Below, one piece after another: positions 12,775 to 24,575 of a stretch of DNA of 64,000 nt. A program made the translations under genes and the position numbers. Origin of the DNA: Pleurodeles waltl (taxonomy: Eukaryota > Chordata > Amphibia > Caudata > Salamandridae); NCBI RefSeq assembly GCF_031143425.1, contig NC_090439.1, forward strand, positions 642,631,465 to 642,695,464, written 5' to 3'. The notes beneath the pieces are model-generated. The model did not search any database. It saw only the letters and a program-made list of their open reading frames with translations, and was not told where the DNA came from. The stretch's first letter is position 1; each line of letters begins with the position of its first letter.

Positions 12775-13814
12775 CTTCGCTGCCAGGCCTTTTCCCCTCC
12801 AGGTGCCAGGCCTTTTTTTGGGTAGTTGGGTCAGGGCGCGCATAGGCTCTCATAAAATTTTGTCCACATAAGCTACCCATTTCAAATTTGCATCCTTTTT
12901 GTCCAACATCCTAGGGATTCGAGAGGTACCCAGACTTTGTGGGTTCCCCTGAAGAAGGCCAAGAAAATTTTGTTTTGTTAAAAAAATAGGAAAAAAGGCC
13001 TGCAGAAGAAGGCTTGTGGTTTTTTTCCCTGAAAACGGCATCAACAAAGGGTTTGCGGTGCTAAAATAACCAGTTTCCCAGCTTTCAGGAACAGGCAGAC
13101 TTGAATCAGAAAACCCAATTTTTCAACACAATTTTGGCATTTTACTGGGACATACCCCATTTTTACGATTTTTTGTGCTTTCAGCCTCCTTCCAGTCAGT
13201 GACAGAAATGGGTGTGAAACTAATGCTGGATCCCAGACACCTAAACATTTCTGAAAAGTAGGCAACATTCTGAATTCAGCAATGGGTAATTTGTGTAGAT
13301 CCTACCAGGATCTCCTACAGAAAATAACAACTGAAATAAAACAATATTGAAATTGAGGTGAAAAAAAAACAGCCATTTTTCTCTATGTTTTGCTCTGTAA
13401 CTTTTTCCTGCAATGTCAGATTTTTTAAAGCATCTGCTGGACTCTTCTGGTTGCGGGGATATATAGGGCTTGGAGGTTCATCAAGAACCCTAGGTACCCA
13501 GAGCCAATAAATGAGCTGCACCTTGCAGTGGGTTTTCATTCCATACCGAATACAGCAATTCTTTGCTGAAATATAAAGAGTGAAAAATAGGTATCAAGAA
13601 AACCTTTGTATTTCCAAAATGGGCACAAGATAAGGTGTTGAGGAACAATGGTTATTTTCACATCTCTGAATACTGGGCTGTCCATAGAAGCATGTGAATT
13701 ACAGGGCATTTCTCAAGAAGACGTCTTTTTTACATACTCTCTTATATTTGGAGGGAAAAAATGTAGAGAAAGACAAGGGGCAATAACACTTGTTTTGCTA
13801 TTCTATGTTCCCCC

Positions 13815-15000
13815 AAGTCTCCCGATAAAAATGATACCACACTTGTGTGGGTAGGCCTAGTGACTGCGACAGAAAATGCCCCAAAACACAACATGGACAC
13901 ATCACATTTTTCCACAGAAGTGTCTACCTGTGGATTTTGGACTCTAGCTCAGCCAGCACCTAGGGAAACCTACCAAACCTATGTATTTTTGAAAACTATA
14001 GACCTAGGGAAATCAAAGATGGGGTGACTTTTGGGCTCTCACCAGGTTCTGTCATCCAGAATCATTTGCAAACCTCAAAATGTGGCTAAAAAACCCTTTT
14101 TCCTCATATTTCGGTGACAGAAAGTTCTGGAATCTGAGAGGAGCCACAAATTTCCTTCCACCCATTGTTCCACCAAGTCTCCCAATAAAAATGGTACCTC
14201 ACTTGTGTGGGTAGGCCAAGTGCCCGCGACAGGAAATGCCCCAAAACACAACATGGACACATCACATTTTTCAACAGAAAACAGAGGTGTTTTTTGCAAA
14301 GTGTCTACCTGTGGATTTTGGCCTCTAGCTCAGCCGCCACCTAGGGAAACCTACCAAACCTGTGCATTTTTTTAAACTAGAGACCTAGGGGAATCCAACA
14401 TGGGGTGACTTCTGGGGCTCTCACCAGGTTCTGTTACACAGAATCATTTGCAAACCTCAAACTTTGGCTAAAAAAACACTTTTTCCTCACATTTCGGTGA
14501 CAGAAAGTTCTGGAATCTGAAAGGAGCCAGAAATTTCCTTCCGCCAAGCACTCCCCCAAGTCTCCCGATAAAAATTATACCTCACTTGTGTGGGTAGGCC
14601 TAGAGCCCGCAACAGGAAATGCCCAAAAACACAACGTGGACACATCACATTTTTCCACAGAAAACAGAGGTGTTTTTTGCAAAGTGCCTACCTGTGGATT
14701 TTGGCTGCTAGCTCAGCCAGCACCTAGGGAAACCTACCAAACCTGTGCATTTTTAAAACTAGAGACCTAGGGGAATCCAAGATGGGGTGACTTGTGGGGC
14801 TATCACCAGGTTCTGTTACCCAGAATCCTTAGCAAACCTCAAAATGTGGCTAAAAAACACTTTTTCCTCATATTTCGGTGACAGAAAGTTCTGGAATCTG
14901 AGAGGAGCCACAATTTTCCTTCTACCCAGGGTTCCCCCAAGTCTCACAATAAAAACGATACCTCACTTGTGTGGGGGGGCCAGGTGCCTGCAACAGAAAA
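13815..15000. repeat. Tandem repeat of ~360-383 bp in piggyBac left arm
   Basis: The block AAGTCTCCCGATAAAAAT recurs at 13815, 14175, 14558 and 14939 (periods 360, 383 and 381). Each unit then carries CTTGTGTGGGTAGGCC, ACATGGACACATCACATTTT, CCTACCAAACC and TTTCGGTGACAGAAAGTTCT in the same order. The first unit is shorter because it lacks a stretch containing AACAGAGGTGTTTTTTGC. It is non-coding. It may be a subterminal repeat of the element or an independent satellite seeded inside it. Confidence 0.9.
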
Positions 15001-15984
15001 AGGCCAAAAACTTGTAGAGATTGAGTGGCTAACACAGCGAGTTGATAAGCACATATCCTTCTTTCATACATCTTTAGGCTGACTCTGCTTTTGGGACCCA
15101 TACGAGTGAGGTGTTATCTTACTTGGGAGACAGGGGGAAATGCTGGGGAGTAGGAATTGTGTGCTGGAGCGCTGACCCTACAAAGAAAAGTCAGGAAAAT
15201 ATGCTTTTTTCAGCAAATTTTGAGGTTTGCAGAGGAGTCAGGGTAAGAAAATGTTGGGGGATCCAGGCAAGCCACACCTCCCTGGACTCCTTGGGGTGTC
15301 TAGTTTTAAAAAAATGTCTGGGTTTGGGAGGTTCCCCTAGATAAAGGCTGCACCCAGGACCAAAAACATAGGTGCCCCATCTCCCCCAAACACAGGTAGT
15401 TTTGTAATATATCATTTGATGTGTCCACGTACATCTGTGATGTGCCAAACAGTAAAATTCTGAAAAGAAATGCACTAAGGTTATGTGAAAAAGACCCCTC
15501 ACCCATCAACCAAGTTGGTGGCATGCTTCATCATAGGGGTCCCACCTGAAACACCTAGCGTGTCACCAGTGTGCTACGACACCTGACTACAGCGGAGCAG
15601 GTTTTGTCATTTTTACCCCACATACTGGTGGGATTTGGCACGAGGGTGAGTGATGGTTCAGTAGATCAAATTTTATTAACAAGAGATTTGACAAAAGTGA
15701 AATGCACTGTTAATAACTGAAACGCCAAAAAACTGAACCAATGACTCACAGCTCGTGAGCTGTAAAGCCACATCAAGGCACCAACCGTTTCACAGTCCAT
15801 TCACACACCTTTCATACATGACATGCACAAGACCATTCACGCCGCCAGCCACAGGCCCAGCACATTACAACACTCGCATCGACAGACAGCGCACTTAAGG
15901 TCCCATTACTTACATACGCCCACATGCCTGATACAGCAGTCACACTAGCTGATGGGAGTGTTTGGACTGATGTTTGGCTGGCGC

Positions 15985-16172
15985 CGCCAGCCAAGCGCCA
16001 CCCCACACACACCACCAGCCAAGCACCACCCCAAGCACACTGCCAGCCAAGCGCCACCCAATGCACACCGCCAGCCAAGCGCCACGCCACGCACACCACC
16101 AGCCAAGCGCCACCCCACAAACATCGCCAGCCAAGTACCACCCCCAAACACCGCCAGCCAAGCCACGCACAC
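15985..16172. repeat. 28-bp minisatellite in piggyBac copy 2
   Basis: Six to seven units of ~28 bp with the same core as the copy 1 array (GCCAGCCAAGCGCCACC). It starts at the same position relative to the transposase gene but has fewer units, so unit number has changed since the copies separated. Confidence 0.9.
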
Positions 16173-16216
16173 CATCACTTTTTTATTTTGTTTATAAACA
16201 ACAAAGAAACCACTAA

Positions 16217-18117
16217 CTAATTATAAAATAAGTACAAAACTACAAACACAAAAGCTCTAACTAAATACATGACAGTAATGCCATCCATGAAACTGAACAT
16301 ATGAAAATATAAAAGAGGCAGTTTACGATCACGATATTTCCCAAAAACTTTCTTTGTGTAGTAACTTCTGAAACAGCCGGCCACACACTGCCCAGGCTTT
16401 AAAGGGCAATCAAAGCAGTACATCCGGCTCTCCCTCCGGATACCTCTTCGGGCACATACTCTACATTTCTTAATGGGCAAGTCTTTTTTGGGAGTGGGAG
16501 GAATGTGATCTGGAAAGTGGTGATCTTTCAATCTAGCCACATCCTCCACCACTGCTACTCTAGGAACGCTTGCCTGTTCCACCACAATGAGGCTCTCTAT
16601 CACTGACTCCTGAAATTTAACAAATTTCATCCTTGACTCAGGTGAACAATCCCTGAACACAATAAAAGCATTAAAAGTTGCCAAATGAAATAAATGTAGG
16701 GCCAACTTTTTATACCACACGTAAGACTTACGAAGATCAGTGTAAGGTTCCAACCTCTGATCTACTCGATCAACACCACCATGTGCCTATTGTAGTCCAA
16801 AATGTACACAGGTTTGCACAGTTCAGTAAACCTGACCCCAAACAGTCACAGGGGAAGTACTCTCATCATGTATGGTAGATAGCATGTACACATCCCTCCT
16901 GTCTGAAAATTTCAGAGCTAGCAGCTCATTATTCCGCAAGGCACAGCACTGTCCCTCTCAAGTTTTTTACAGACAAAGCTCCCTTGGATAGCCTTTCTGG
17001 TTAGAATGGATTGTGCCACAAGCAACAGTGTCCACTCTAAACAACTCCTTGAACAACTGCACTCCAGTGTAGAAATTATCTACGTACAAATAGTGACCTT
17101 TGTCAAACAGTCATCTACCAAGTTCCCACACAATTTTCTTGCTAACTCCAAAAGTGGGAGGTTCAATACTGGAATCCCTACCAGTGTAGGCCCGGAAATT
17201 ATACACGTATCTTGTACTACTTTCTGACAGCATATACAATTTAATTCCATACCGTGCCCTCTTACTAGAAATGTACTGCTTAAAAACTAAACCCCACTTG
17301 AAAAGGACCAAACACTCATCCACCATCCACACTTATCTCTTTGCCTGGAACATAGACCTCTGAAAACCGATCCACAAAATGATCAAGGACAGGCCTAATC
17401 TTAAAAAGACGGTCACAATCAGGGTGCTCTCGTGGCAAGGCTAAAGCACTGTCTTCAGAATGCAGCATACAAAGAAGAAGCAAATAGCGATTACGTGTCA
17501 TATTTGCAGGAAATATAGCCGTTGCCATCAAGGCACTAGTAGACCAATAAGAAGCCAGTGACAGCTTCCTTTTCAACCCCATCAAAAAAGTCAAACCTAA
17601 AATCTTTTTCATCTCTTCCAGATATGTGGGAACCCCACTGAGTAGCTCTAGACTGAGGCCTAAGTCAGGCAGTGTTGTCCCTCAAATATTGCTCCACATA
17701 CAAATTAGTCTGCTCCACAATCTCTTCCAAAAATACATTGTCCATAAACAAGTGAAAGAAATTGACAAGCAAAAAGTTTTCCGTATTGACTCGACACCCT
17801 GGGAGACCAGTAAATGCAGGTAACTGTGGCTGCTCCATGTTTGGGGCAGTCCAGGTGTCAGGTCTTCTAATGGGAAACCCTTCAGCCCCAGGCCGCTGCA
17901 CTCTTCGCACATCAATGTCCTCCTCTAAAACAGGTCCTTCATCTGCACTGAGAGTGGCTTCCTCATCAGAAGAATCTTCTCGGACAGAAAACTCACTGCC
18001 AGACTCTCTCACTTCCTCCTCTGCCTCAGATGCAGAGTCAGTCTCATAATCATGGTCTGAAGATGACTCAAAAAGCATGCCAACGACCTGCTGAGCGGTC
18101 ACTCTGGGGCCAGCCAT
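16217..18117 (-). pseudogene. piggyBac-family (PGBD-like) transposase pseudogene, copy 2
   Basis: This is the better preserved copy. The ATG at 18117-18115 opens an uninterrupted acidic N-terminal stretch of about 150 codons that ends in a stop near 17665. The DDE-type core follows on several frames: the first catalytic region (DECLVLFK) near 17310 is broken by a small insertion that repeats ATCCAC; the RYGIKLYMLSESST block lies near 17240; the third catalytic region is frameshifted near 16780. The C-terminal part (16217-16753) is open and holds a Cys-rich zinc-binding domain at about 16330-16470 (CRVCARRG, YCFDC, CVAGC), typical of piggyBac transposases. It cannot make a full protein. Family assignment is firm from motif order and from comparison with copy 1. 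Confidence 0.87.
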
Positions 18118-18605
18118 GATCCTTTCTAACAACAAATGGATTACCAACAACAACCAGCACTAAAATAAGTAATAAACAAAGTGTAGCTTTATCACAAAGA
18201 GTTATGTACTAAAAAAATATACCACTCACTTGCCTGAAAAAGCTGCTCACCAGCTACTACTCTGCACAGACACAGCAATCACCAATGATATCCCACAAAC
18301 AAAAAGCAAATTAGACATATGACAACACAAATATCATTGTGCTTAAATCTGAGGACAATTTTACACACAATCCTGCATTTAGTGCACCACCTACAAACAT
18401 GTCATTCATGCATGTCAACAATACTTTTTTGAAGTAAATTGCTTTTACTTACCTAAAACATGCAACTATGCAAACTGCAGGACAACTACTGCCAAAACTG
18501 CAAGGATCCACAGCAAAGAAAGCAAAAGCTTTGAACTAGAACAAAAAGAAGAAATAAACTGTTATAATCACAAATACAAATACTTCGCCAGTTGACAAAC
18601 ACCCT
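18118..18605. other. Non-coding flank of piggyBac copy 2
   Basis: Matches 4660-5160 of copy 1 with scattered substitutions, including the word AGCAAAAGCTTTGAACTAGA. It lies upstream of the transposase start. No distinct site is visible. Confidence 0.6.
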
Positions 18606-18619
18606 GCCACCAAGAACTT

Positions 18620-18900
18620 AGAAATTGTCCCTGGTGCCTAAGTGGTTTCTGCCCCCCTTGGGGGCAGATGGGCCTAAACAAAATAGGCCGATCTGCCCCC
18701 AAGGGGGGCAGAAATGGCCAACAGCTCTGTACCTTGTTTGGGGGGGCGACCCTTGCCAAAGGGGTGAAAGGGGTCGCCCCCAGCAAAAAAAACTAAGGGG
18801 AACAAAAAATAAATTCCCTCCCCTCTTGGTGGCTTCTGCCCCCTTGTGGGCAGATAGGCCTAAATAAAATAACCTAAACTGCCTCCAAGGGGAGCAGAAA
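18620..18900. repeat. Single GC-rich palindromic unit, piggyBac copy 2
   Basis: One unit of the array seen at 5190-6560, with CTGCCCCCCTTGGGGGCAG and CTGCCCCCAAGGGGGGCAG hairpins. It provides the outgroup state for the expansion in copy 1. Confidence 0.8.
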
Positions 18901-20480
18901 TGGCCAGCACACAAAACAACAAAAGGAACCAAAAACCAAAAAAACATCTCTGACATCGATGACTGTCTTAGTCTTGCAGAGAGAATGACTCTGAATCTGA
19001 GAGCGAGAGAGCTAAGGGCTTGTGTGCACATGGCTATTGCTGGTGCCCACTATTAATATGTGTTCTTTGCCTGGCATACTTTCATTATACTAATACAAAG
19101 ACAAACATTTGAGCACAAATGTTTCAACCAAGATATTATACAGCCAGTCACAAGCAATGAAAATCGTAGGACAAGATCAGCTTCCTTAGAGTTGGTAACT
19201 TCTAACACAGACAGCCCTACCGCAAGATACATTTAATAACATTTCCACATATTTTGTAATTATATAATATTTTTCCACTTGTCTTGGTCTCTGAAAGAAA
19301 AGACACTCATTTAAATGTTGTACATGAGTAACTTATGTCAAATTTGTTATCATCCAAGCCTATTCATAAAGAAGCGGGTTCCACATTAGTTAAGCCAGTT
19401 TTAAGATTCCAATGAAGGTCAAGTGGTTTAAAAGAATAAAATAATGTTGCTTTCTTTGTTAGCATTGGAAGTTTGCGTCATGCAAAAGGCCATGCACAAG
19501 TTATGGTAGAAACATTTCTGCTGAGTTAAGGTATGTGTGAAATTTGTTATCAAATCAAGCAAGTCAAGCGAAAATGGGTCATGCAAAGTTTAGAAAGGAA
19601 AGTGCATGTTTATAATGCAGCTCTTGGTTAGGGCTAGATTTCACTCATCCGGGTCATTCACTAAATGGAGTTTGTTTTTAATGAAATCTCCAGCAAACTT
19701 GCTGTGATGTCATGTTACATGGTTTATAAATAGAGCAATGCTCTACAAAGTCATCTTCCGGTTGAGCTGTTGCATGTCTGGGTTTGCAGACTTTTTTTTC
19801 GGTGTATGTGGGTTTTTCCATATGTGTGTTCTTCGACTGGAGATCAGGTTTTGCAGCCTTCCACTATACCATGTGAGTGTGTTCACTCTGTCTGGATCAG
19901 TGACTCCCTGTCCTTCTTATGCAGTCAGTTGTCATACGCTGTTTCCAATGGTGGGGTCGCCATACTGGCATTAGTCTTGTAAACTGTCACTAACCTGTGT
20001 GAATGTATTTTGCAGATCGTAGCTTATTGTCAAGGTTTGCATGTCAGTGTCTGCGTGTCCCTAGTATGCAGACTGGTGTCTGCTGGTTGTAGGTTTAATG
20101 GCAGAAACATTGAAGGCGAACAGCCCCACCTCTTCCACTAACATATGCTGGAGCTTGCATGTTATTTAAATGTGTCAGGTTCTTTCTTTACTTAGTGGGC
20201 AGATTGGAATCTGTTTTTTGTGGGTTTCCCTGAGATGGCCTCAGATGGGGGTGAGGCTAAGAAAGACTACCTTTAAAATAAGTCTTCCTTGTTTAAAAAA
20301 AGTGCCATCAGCAGAATGGATTTGGTTTGCAGTTAGAATTATGTGTGGAATCATTTGGGAAGATAGTGGAAAAGACTTTAAACAGCTCTGTACTTTGTTA
20401 TGCTGTAGATGACAGGCAATGTGAGATTGCTGTATGTTCTCTTACAGCAAAAGTTCATTAAAAGTCTTCTGCCGCCAGAA
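18901..20480. other. No recognisable feature
   Basis: Moderately AT-rich sequence without protein motifs or internal repeats that I can see. The short open frames near 19740-20410 look random. Confidence 0.5.
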
Positions 20481-20487
20481 ACATAAT

Positions 20488-20957
20488 GGCCCTCATTATA
20501 AACCTGGCGGTCGGTGACCACCAGGGCTATAGTGGCAGTAGTACCGCCAACAGGCTGGCGGTACTGCCAGCCTTATCATGACCATGGCACTTCCGCCACA
20601 GTAATACAGCCAGGACCGGCGGTATACCAACATGGCGGTCCCGGCGGTCGTAATCCATCAGCAGCCTGTCCATGTCGGTAGACACCGCCATGGGAAGGCT
20701 GGCGGTAAGGGGACTCGGGGTGCCCCTGGTGGCCCCTGCACTGCCCATGCCAACTTGGCATGGGCAGTGCAGGGGCCCCCAGGCACAGCCCCATTGAGTA
20801 TTTTACTGCCCGAATTTTGTAATGTTGATGTGACTTTTCCGTTGGCCCAGCAGAAAAGTCGAAATAGGGAGCCAGATATACCACCAGCACTGGTGGTATA
20901 CTGGCGCACGCAGCCTCGGCGGTCTTTACAAAAGACCACCGAAGTTGTAATGAGGCC
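20488..20957. mobile_element. Foldback MITE, copy D (short)
   Basis: The ends read GGCCCTCATT and AATGAGGCC, an inverted pair. Inside is a chain of GC-rich hairpins, among them TGCACTGCCCATGCC with its complement at 20737-20771. The organisation matches the MITEs at 32719, 33986 and 47079 but is about 140 bp shorter. The target duplication is unclear. Non-coding; the open frames on both strands mirror one another because of the palindromes. Confidence 0.8.
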
Positions 20958-21440
20958 CTATGTCTACAACATAGCAACCAGACTAATTTTGTAAGTCCTG
21001 TATCTGCCTAGGGCACTAACAAAATAATTATAAAATGGGCTGATCAGAGAGCCATGGACTCCCAGTGAGTCTGTGTTATGTGCCAACATTACTTCGAGAA
21101 AAATGTGTAGTCTGTTCTAACAACAAGGAGAATGTTGTCATGGGAACTGACTAGTTCCACACCACAATATGTAATTTTTAAATAGAAATGGCAACCAATA
21201 CATTGATAAGAAAAGCATTGGTAAATGCATTAGGTTTCGCCTACGGGATTAATAATATGTTTTTTTTTTTTGTGTCAAGCATACGATCTAATGAAAAGGA
21301 AGGGCAGGATGTAAGGCCCTTTTAAGATTTATATTAAATACAAGAAATTTCACAAGCACAGCACAAGTGTGAAACCTAAAAAGCAGTGATGACCTAATAT
21401 GCAACGGTGCAGAGAGCCACAAAAAGATAAGACAATGTCT
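20958..21440. other. No recognisable feature
   Basis: No coding motif, with an 11-base T run near 21260. Nothing else supported. Confidence 0.5.
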
Positions 21441-21449
21441 GTCAAGAAA

Positions 21450-21602
21450 ACCAAAAAACATCTGCAACAATGTCTTAACAGGGATAATTTCAAATCCAGT
21501 TTTATAGAACTTTAGAAACTATGGTAACCAAAGGAAAGCATACGTTTTTAAGTCACAGTTTATATTGCCGTTAAAATAGCATTAAAAAGCACAGCAGCAC
21601 CA
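21450..21602 (+). repeat. Left arm of a ~145-bp inverted repeat pair
   Basis: CAACAATGTCT, GATAATTTCAAATCCA and ACCAAAGGAAAGCATAC occur in this order here on the plus strand and in the same order on the minus strand at 32605-32455. The arms are roughly 85% alike by eye. They may be two copies of one small repeat or the outer parts of one rearranged element. Confidence 0.75.
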
Positions 21603-21779
21603 TTCACATAATCAAATCATATTGTGTTTGTCAACGGCTCAAGTGAAGCACACATAAACCAACTATGTGCACAAATATACAAACACTACAGCATATTGGG
21701 AGACCTTGTTGGATACAATTTAAACACATGTGGAAAAAGAGAGTTGAATGCATAATTCACATATGATGAATTGACACAT

Positions 21780-23690
21780 AAGGCCTCATTTTTAGCCGTA
21801 CAAAATGGTCGATGTGTCGATCCTTCTTGATTTATGAATCATCATCAGGACAAACAAGAGAATGTAGTTCTGGGAAGGGAAGAAAAGACATTTTAGGAAT
21901 AATTAGTAAAAGCTAAGATAAGGAAAACCTCGACATCAAAACTATGCTCCCACACCAACCTGATATGAACTCCAATTCCACTCTGATCAAATGAGAAAAA
22001 GTGATTATATTACACTAACTTAAAGTCAAAAAGCCATACTATTTGAAAAAGGATGGGGATCCCTAAGTCAAACCAGGTTCCGTGGAGTCCTACAAAAGGG
22101 GCTCCAACCTCTCGCCTTAAGTACATAATCTGTGAAGAATGTACACAGCCACAAGGGTAACCATTCACAACTTACCAGTTACTCAACAATGTGCTTGATT
22201 AGAAGTAAGAGAAGGTGAATAACCAATAATTGAATGAATCATAAATCTGGGGAGGAAAACAAAGATAAAATCAACACATATTAAAGGAGTGATTACCCAA
22301 CAAAGCCACTCACAGGGCCCAATCGACCAGTGTAGTCACGGAAGAGCAATTGTTGCTCTAACCAGTACACTCTTCCCCAGTTTGTTAAAATACAGAACCG
22401 TGATTAAGAGCAGGTGCAAAATCCAACCTGACATGGGAACATGCCAGTTGAAAAAGCTTCATGTATATGTGACTGAGGTTGGCACAAGGGTGTTATACTA
22501 TCCATAATGACACTGTGCCCTCTAGGATGTAAAAAAGAGGAGACACGATTTGAAATGGCTCAGTCTGCTTTCTACACCAATTATTAAATGGAGCTCGTTG
22601 TTTGTGCACTAATAAGCGTCTCAACCCACTTTCAAAACAAATAACCATAGGTAAGTACAGCGCGTTATGTATGTATTACATGATATGGCTGCCCAATTCA
22701 CATTTTATAGTTCTGCGCACTATGTCAGAAATTTACATCAAATAACACCAAAGTGTATAAATCACAAGGAATCACACTAGTACACGGTTTGAAAAATATG
22801 CCAAGACAGCTCATCAACACCCCCTCAACGTTACTGTGGTAGTTGATTCAGAACTGCCAAACTTCCTCAGACGCTGACTCTGACTGGAACTATTTTACTG
22901 GAAAGATAGCCCCGAGGCATGTTTGTGGTGTAGAGACCAGTGAGTGCCCGGAAGGACCGGAAAGAGCGCGATCAGAGTGGTGTATTAATTTGCCTGTAAC
23001 GAAGGGAACAAATCCCTAGGAGATCACCCTGAGGAAAAGGAGGCAATTTCGACTTTTCAAGGCCACAGAAAAAAATTGTCCAAATCTGGCCAACCAAGAA
23101 TAGAAGGTACTCACGACAAAGATGGCAAGAAGCCTAAGAAATAGAAACGTCAAATGTGTCAGTCAGGAATTAAAAGGGAAAGAAATAGGCACAACATATA
23201 CACAGAATATAAAGAAATTAATTTCTAGAGACATAAAATTAATGCATGGGGTAAACCAACAATGGTCCCAATGTCAACTATTATACCATAAAGCAAAGAA
23301 ACATCATATAAGTGGTCAAAGCAATGATTATATAGAAAGGAAGCAACATTCTATGTTAAAATAGCAAAGGACGGTCACAAAAAGTCTAGGACCAAGCTGA
23401 TGGAAAATCACACAACCAGGAGGTTACTTCCATTCCACATTATTCATGATAAATCAAAAGTCCTCAAAAGGCCCCATTTACCAAATGGCCTTGAAATTAC
23501 AAAGCAGGTAGCCAATTAAAGGGATGTTCAAAAGAAGCAAGTTAGGGGGACAATTCAGAGGCAAAGTGTGTTATACAGGGGACTGAAAGGTGACCAGAAA
23601 GTCCTAATAGTTATAGTTCACAGTGCTGCGTTCTCCCATTCATCAAGGATGTTCAAGCCATGATAGACCCAATCATACCTAGAGATTAAT
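21780..23690 (-). mobile_element. Probable 3' non-coding part of the Penelope-like element
   Basis: On the minus strand this lies just downstream of the GIY-YIG fragment. It contains CCTGATGATGATTCATAAATC at 21829-21849, a type of motif I associate with the ends of vertebrate Penelope-like elements. No open frame has a recognisable domain. The left limit is uncertain. Confidence 0.4.
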
Positions 23691-24047
23691 CGTCATTCAC
23701 AGTGTTGCAACAAATCTCCACTGAAAAGAGGGAGCTCCAGCAGATCGATCACTTGCCAATAAAAGTCAGACTCCATATGATTATGGGTGAGGAAATGTGG
23801 GACCAAAGGTGCTGTTTCCCAGCAGCATATTCTGCTCTTGTGTTGGATAATCCTTGTTTTCACCATCTGGGTCATTTGGTCAATGTACAACTATTCACAG
23901 GGGCACTGGATTGCATAAATACCATTACTAGAGCGATAATTAGTATGATGGTTCAAAGGATAGATCCGTGTACCAACCTTAAATTCTTTCACATTAGTGG
24001 TTTAACAACAAACACTACAGTTCTGACATCTGAAATGACCAAGAATG
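23690..24047 (-). pseudogene. Penelope-like element: GIY-YIG endonuclease part (pseudogene)
   Basis: On the minus strand the order is a Cys-rich segment (CQNCSVC) near 24020, then GIYAIQCPC near 23910, then YIDQMTQMVKTRIIQHKS near 23870, and a His-rich FLTHNHMESDFYWQVIDLLE near 23770. This order (zinc-like Cys cluster, GIY, YIG-like, then conserved helices) is that of the endonuclease at the C terminus of Penelope-like retroelements, which nicks target DNA to prime reverse transcription. The YIG is altered to YID, and several stops and frameshifts lie in the first 150 bp. The rest of the reading frame resumes beyond the Harbinger insertion at 31795. Confidence 0.75.
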
Positions 24048-24575
24048 GGTGATAAACCCCAGGCAGAAGTGATGGATGAGTTACCACCGACCGCTGTGCT
24101 GGTGCCCACCAAAAGCTCACCGGTGGTGGCGGTAACCATACCGCCGTATTATGAGTACAAAAACTCAACCCGCCAAATAACAGCCAAATCCATCACACCG
24201 CCAAGGTCAACAACAACGGAAAGTCGGAGGACAGCAACCCCCCACTGCCACGCCAACAACAGACCGCCCACCAAATTCTGATCGACAAATCAGCATGGTG
24301 GTCATACAGCGGCGGTCCACCATTGGTGGAACGGACCACCTGGTGAATAATGCCACCCACCATACACAACTGCACACAGAGGACAATATGAAACCCTCAC
24401 ACCTGAGACACATACACACACTCGACAAACCCACAGACACCACAATAAAACACACACACATCTGACCATCCTTTGCAATGCCAAATCAATGTCAGCCAAC
24501 AACTACCAGGCACTCATTACACCCAAAGACCATAAACTCATGGCACACAAGTGCACACCCCTCACATTACACACA

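Larger units (their letters stand above)
12775..18900 (-). mobile_element. piggyBac-derived element, copy 2 (long copy)
   Basis: The element starts next to a TTAA with GCCAGGCC repeated at 12782 and 12807. It holds a 1-kb non-coding left arm, ~370-bp tandem repeats (13815-15000), the block shared with copy 1 (15095-15960), a 28-bp minisatellite, a minus-strand transposase pseudogene, and one GC-rich palindromic unit. By eye it is roughly 85-90% similar to copy 1 over the shared part. The right terminus could not be placed precisely. Much of the 6.1 kb is non-coding, which is long for piggyBac. Confidence 0.7.
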
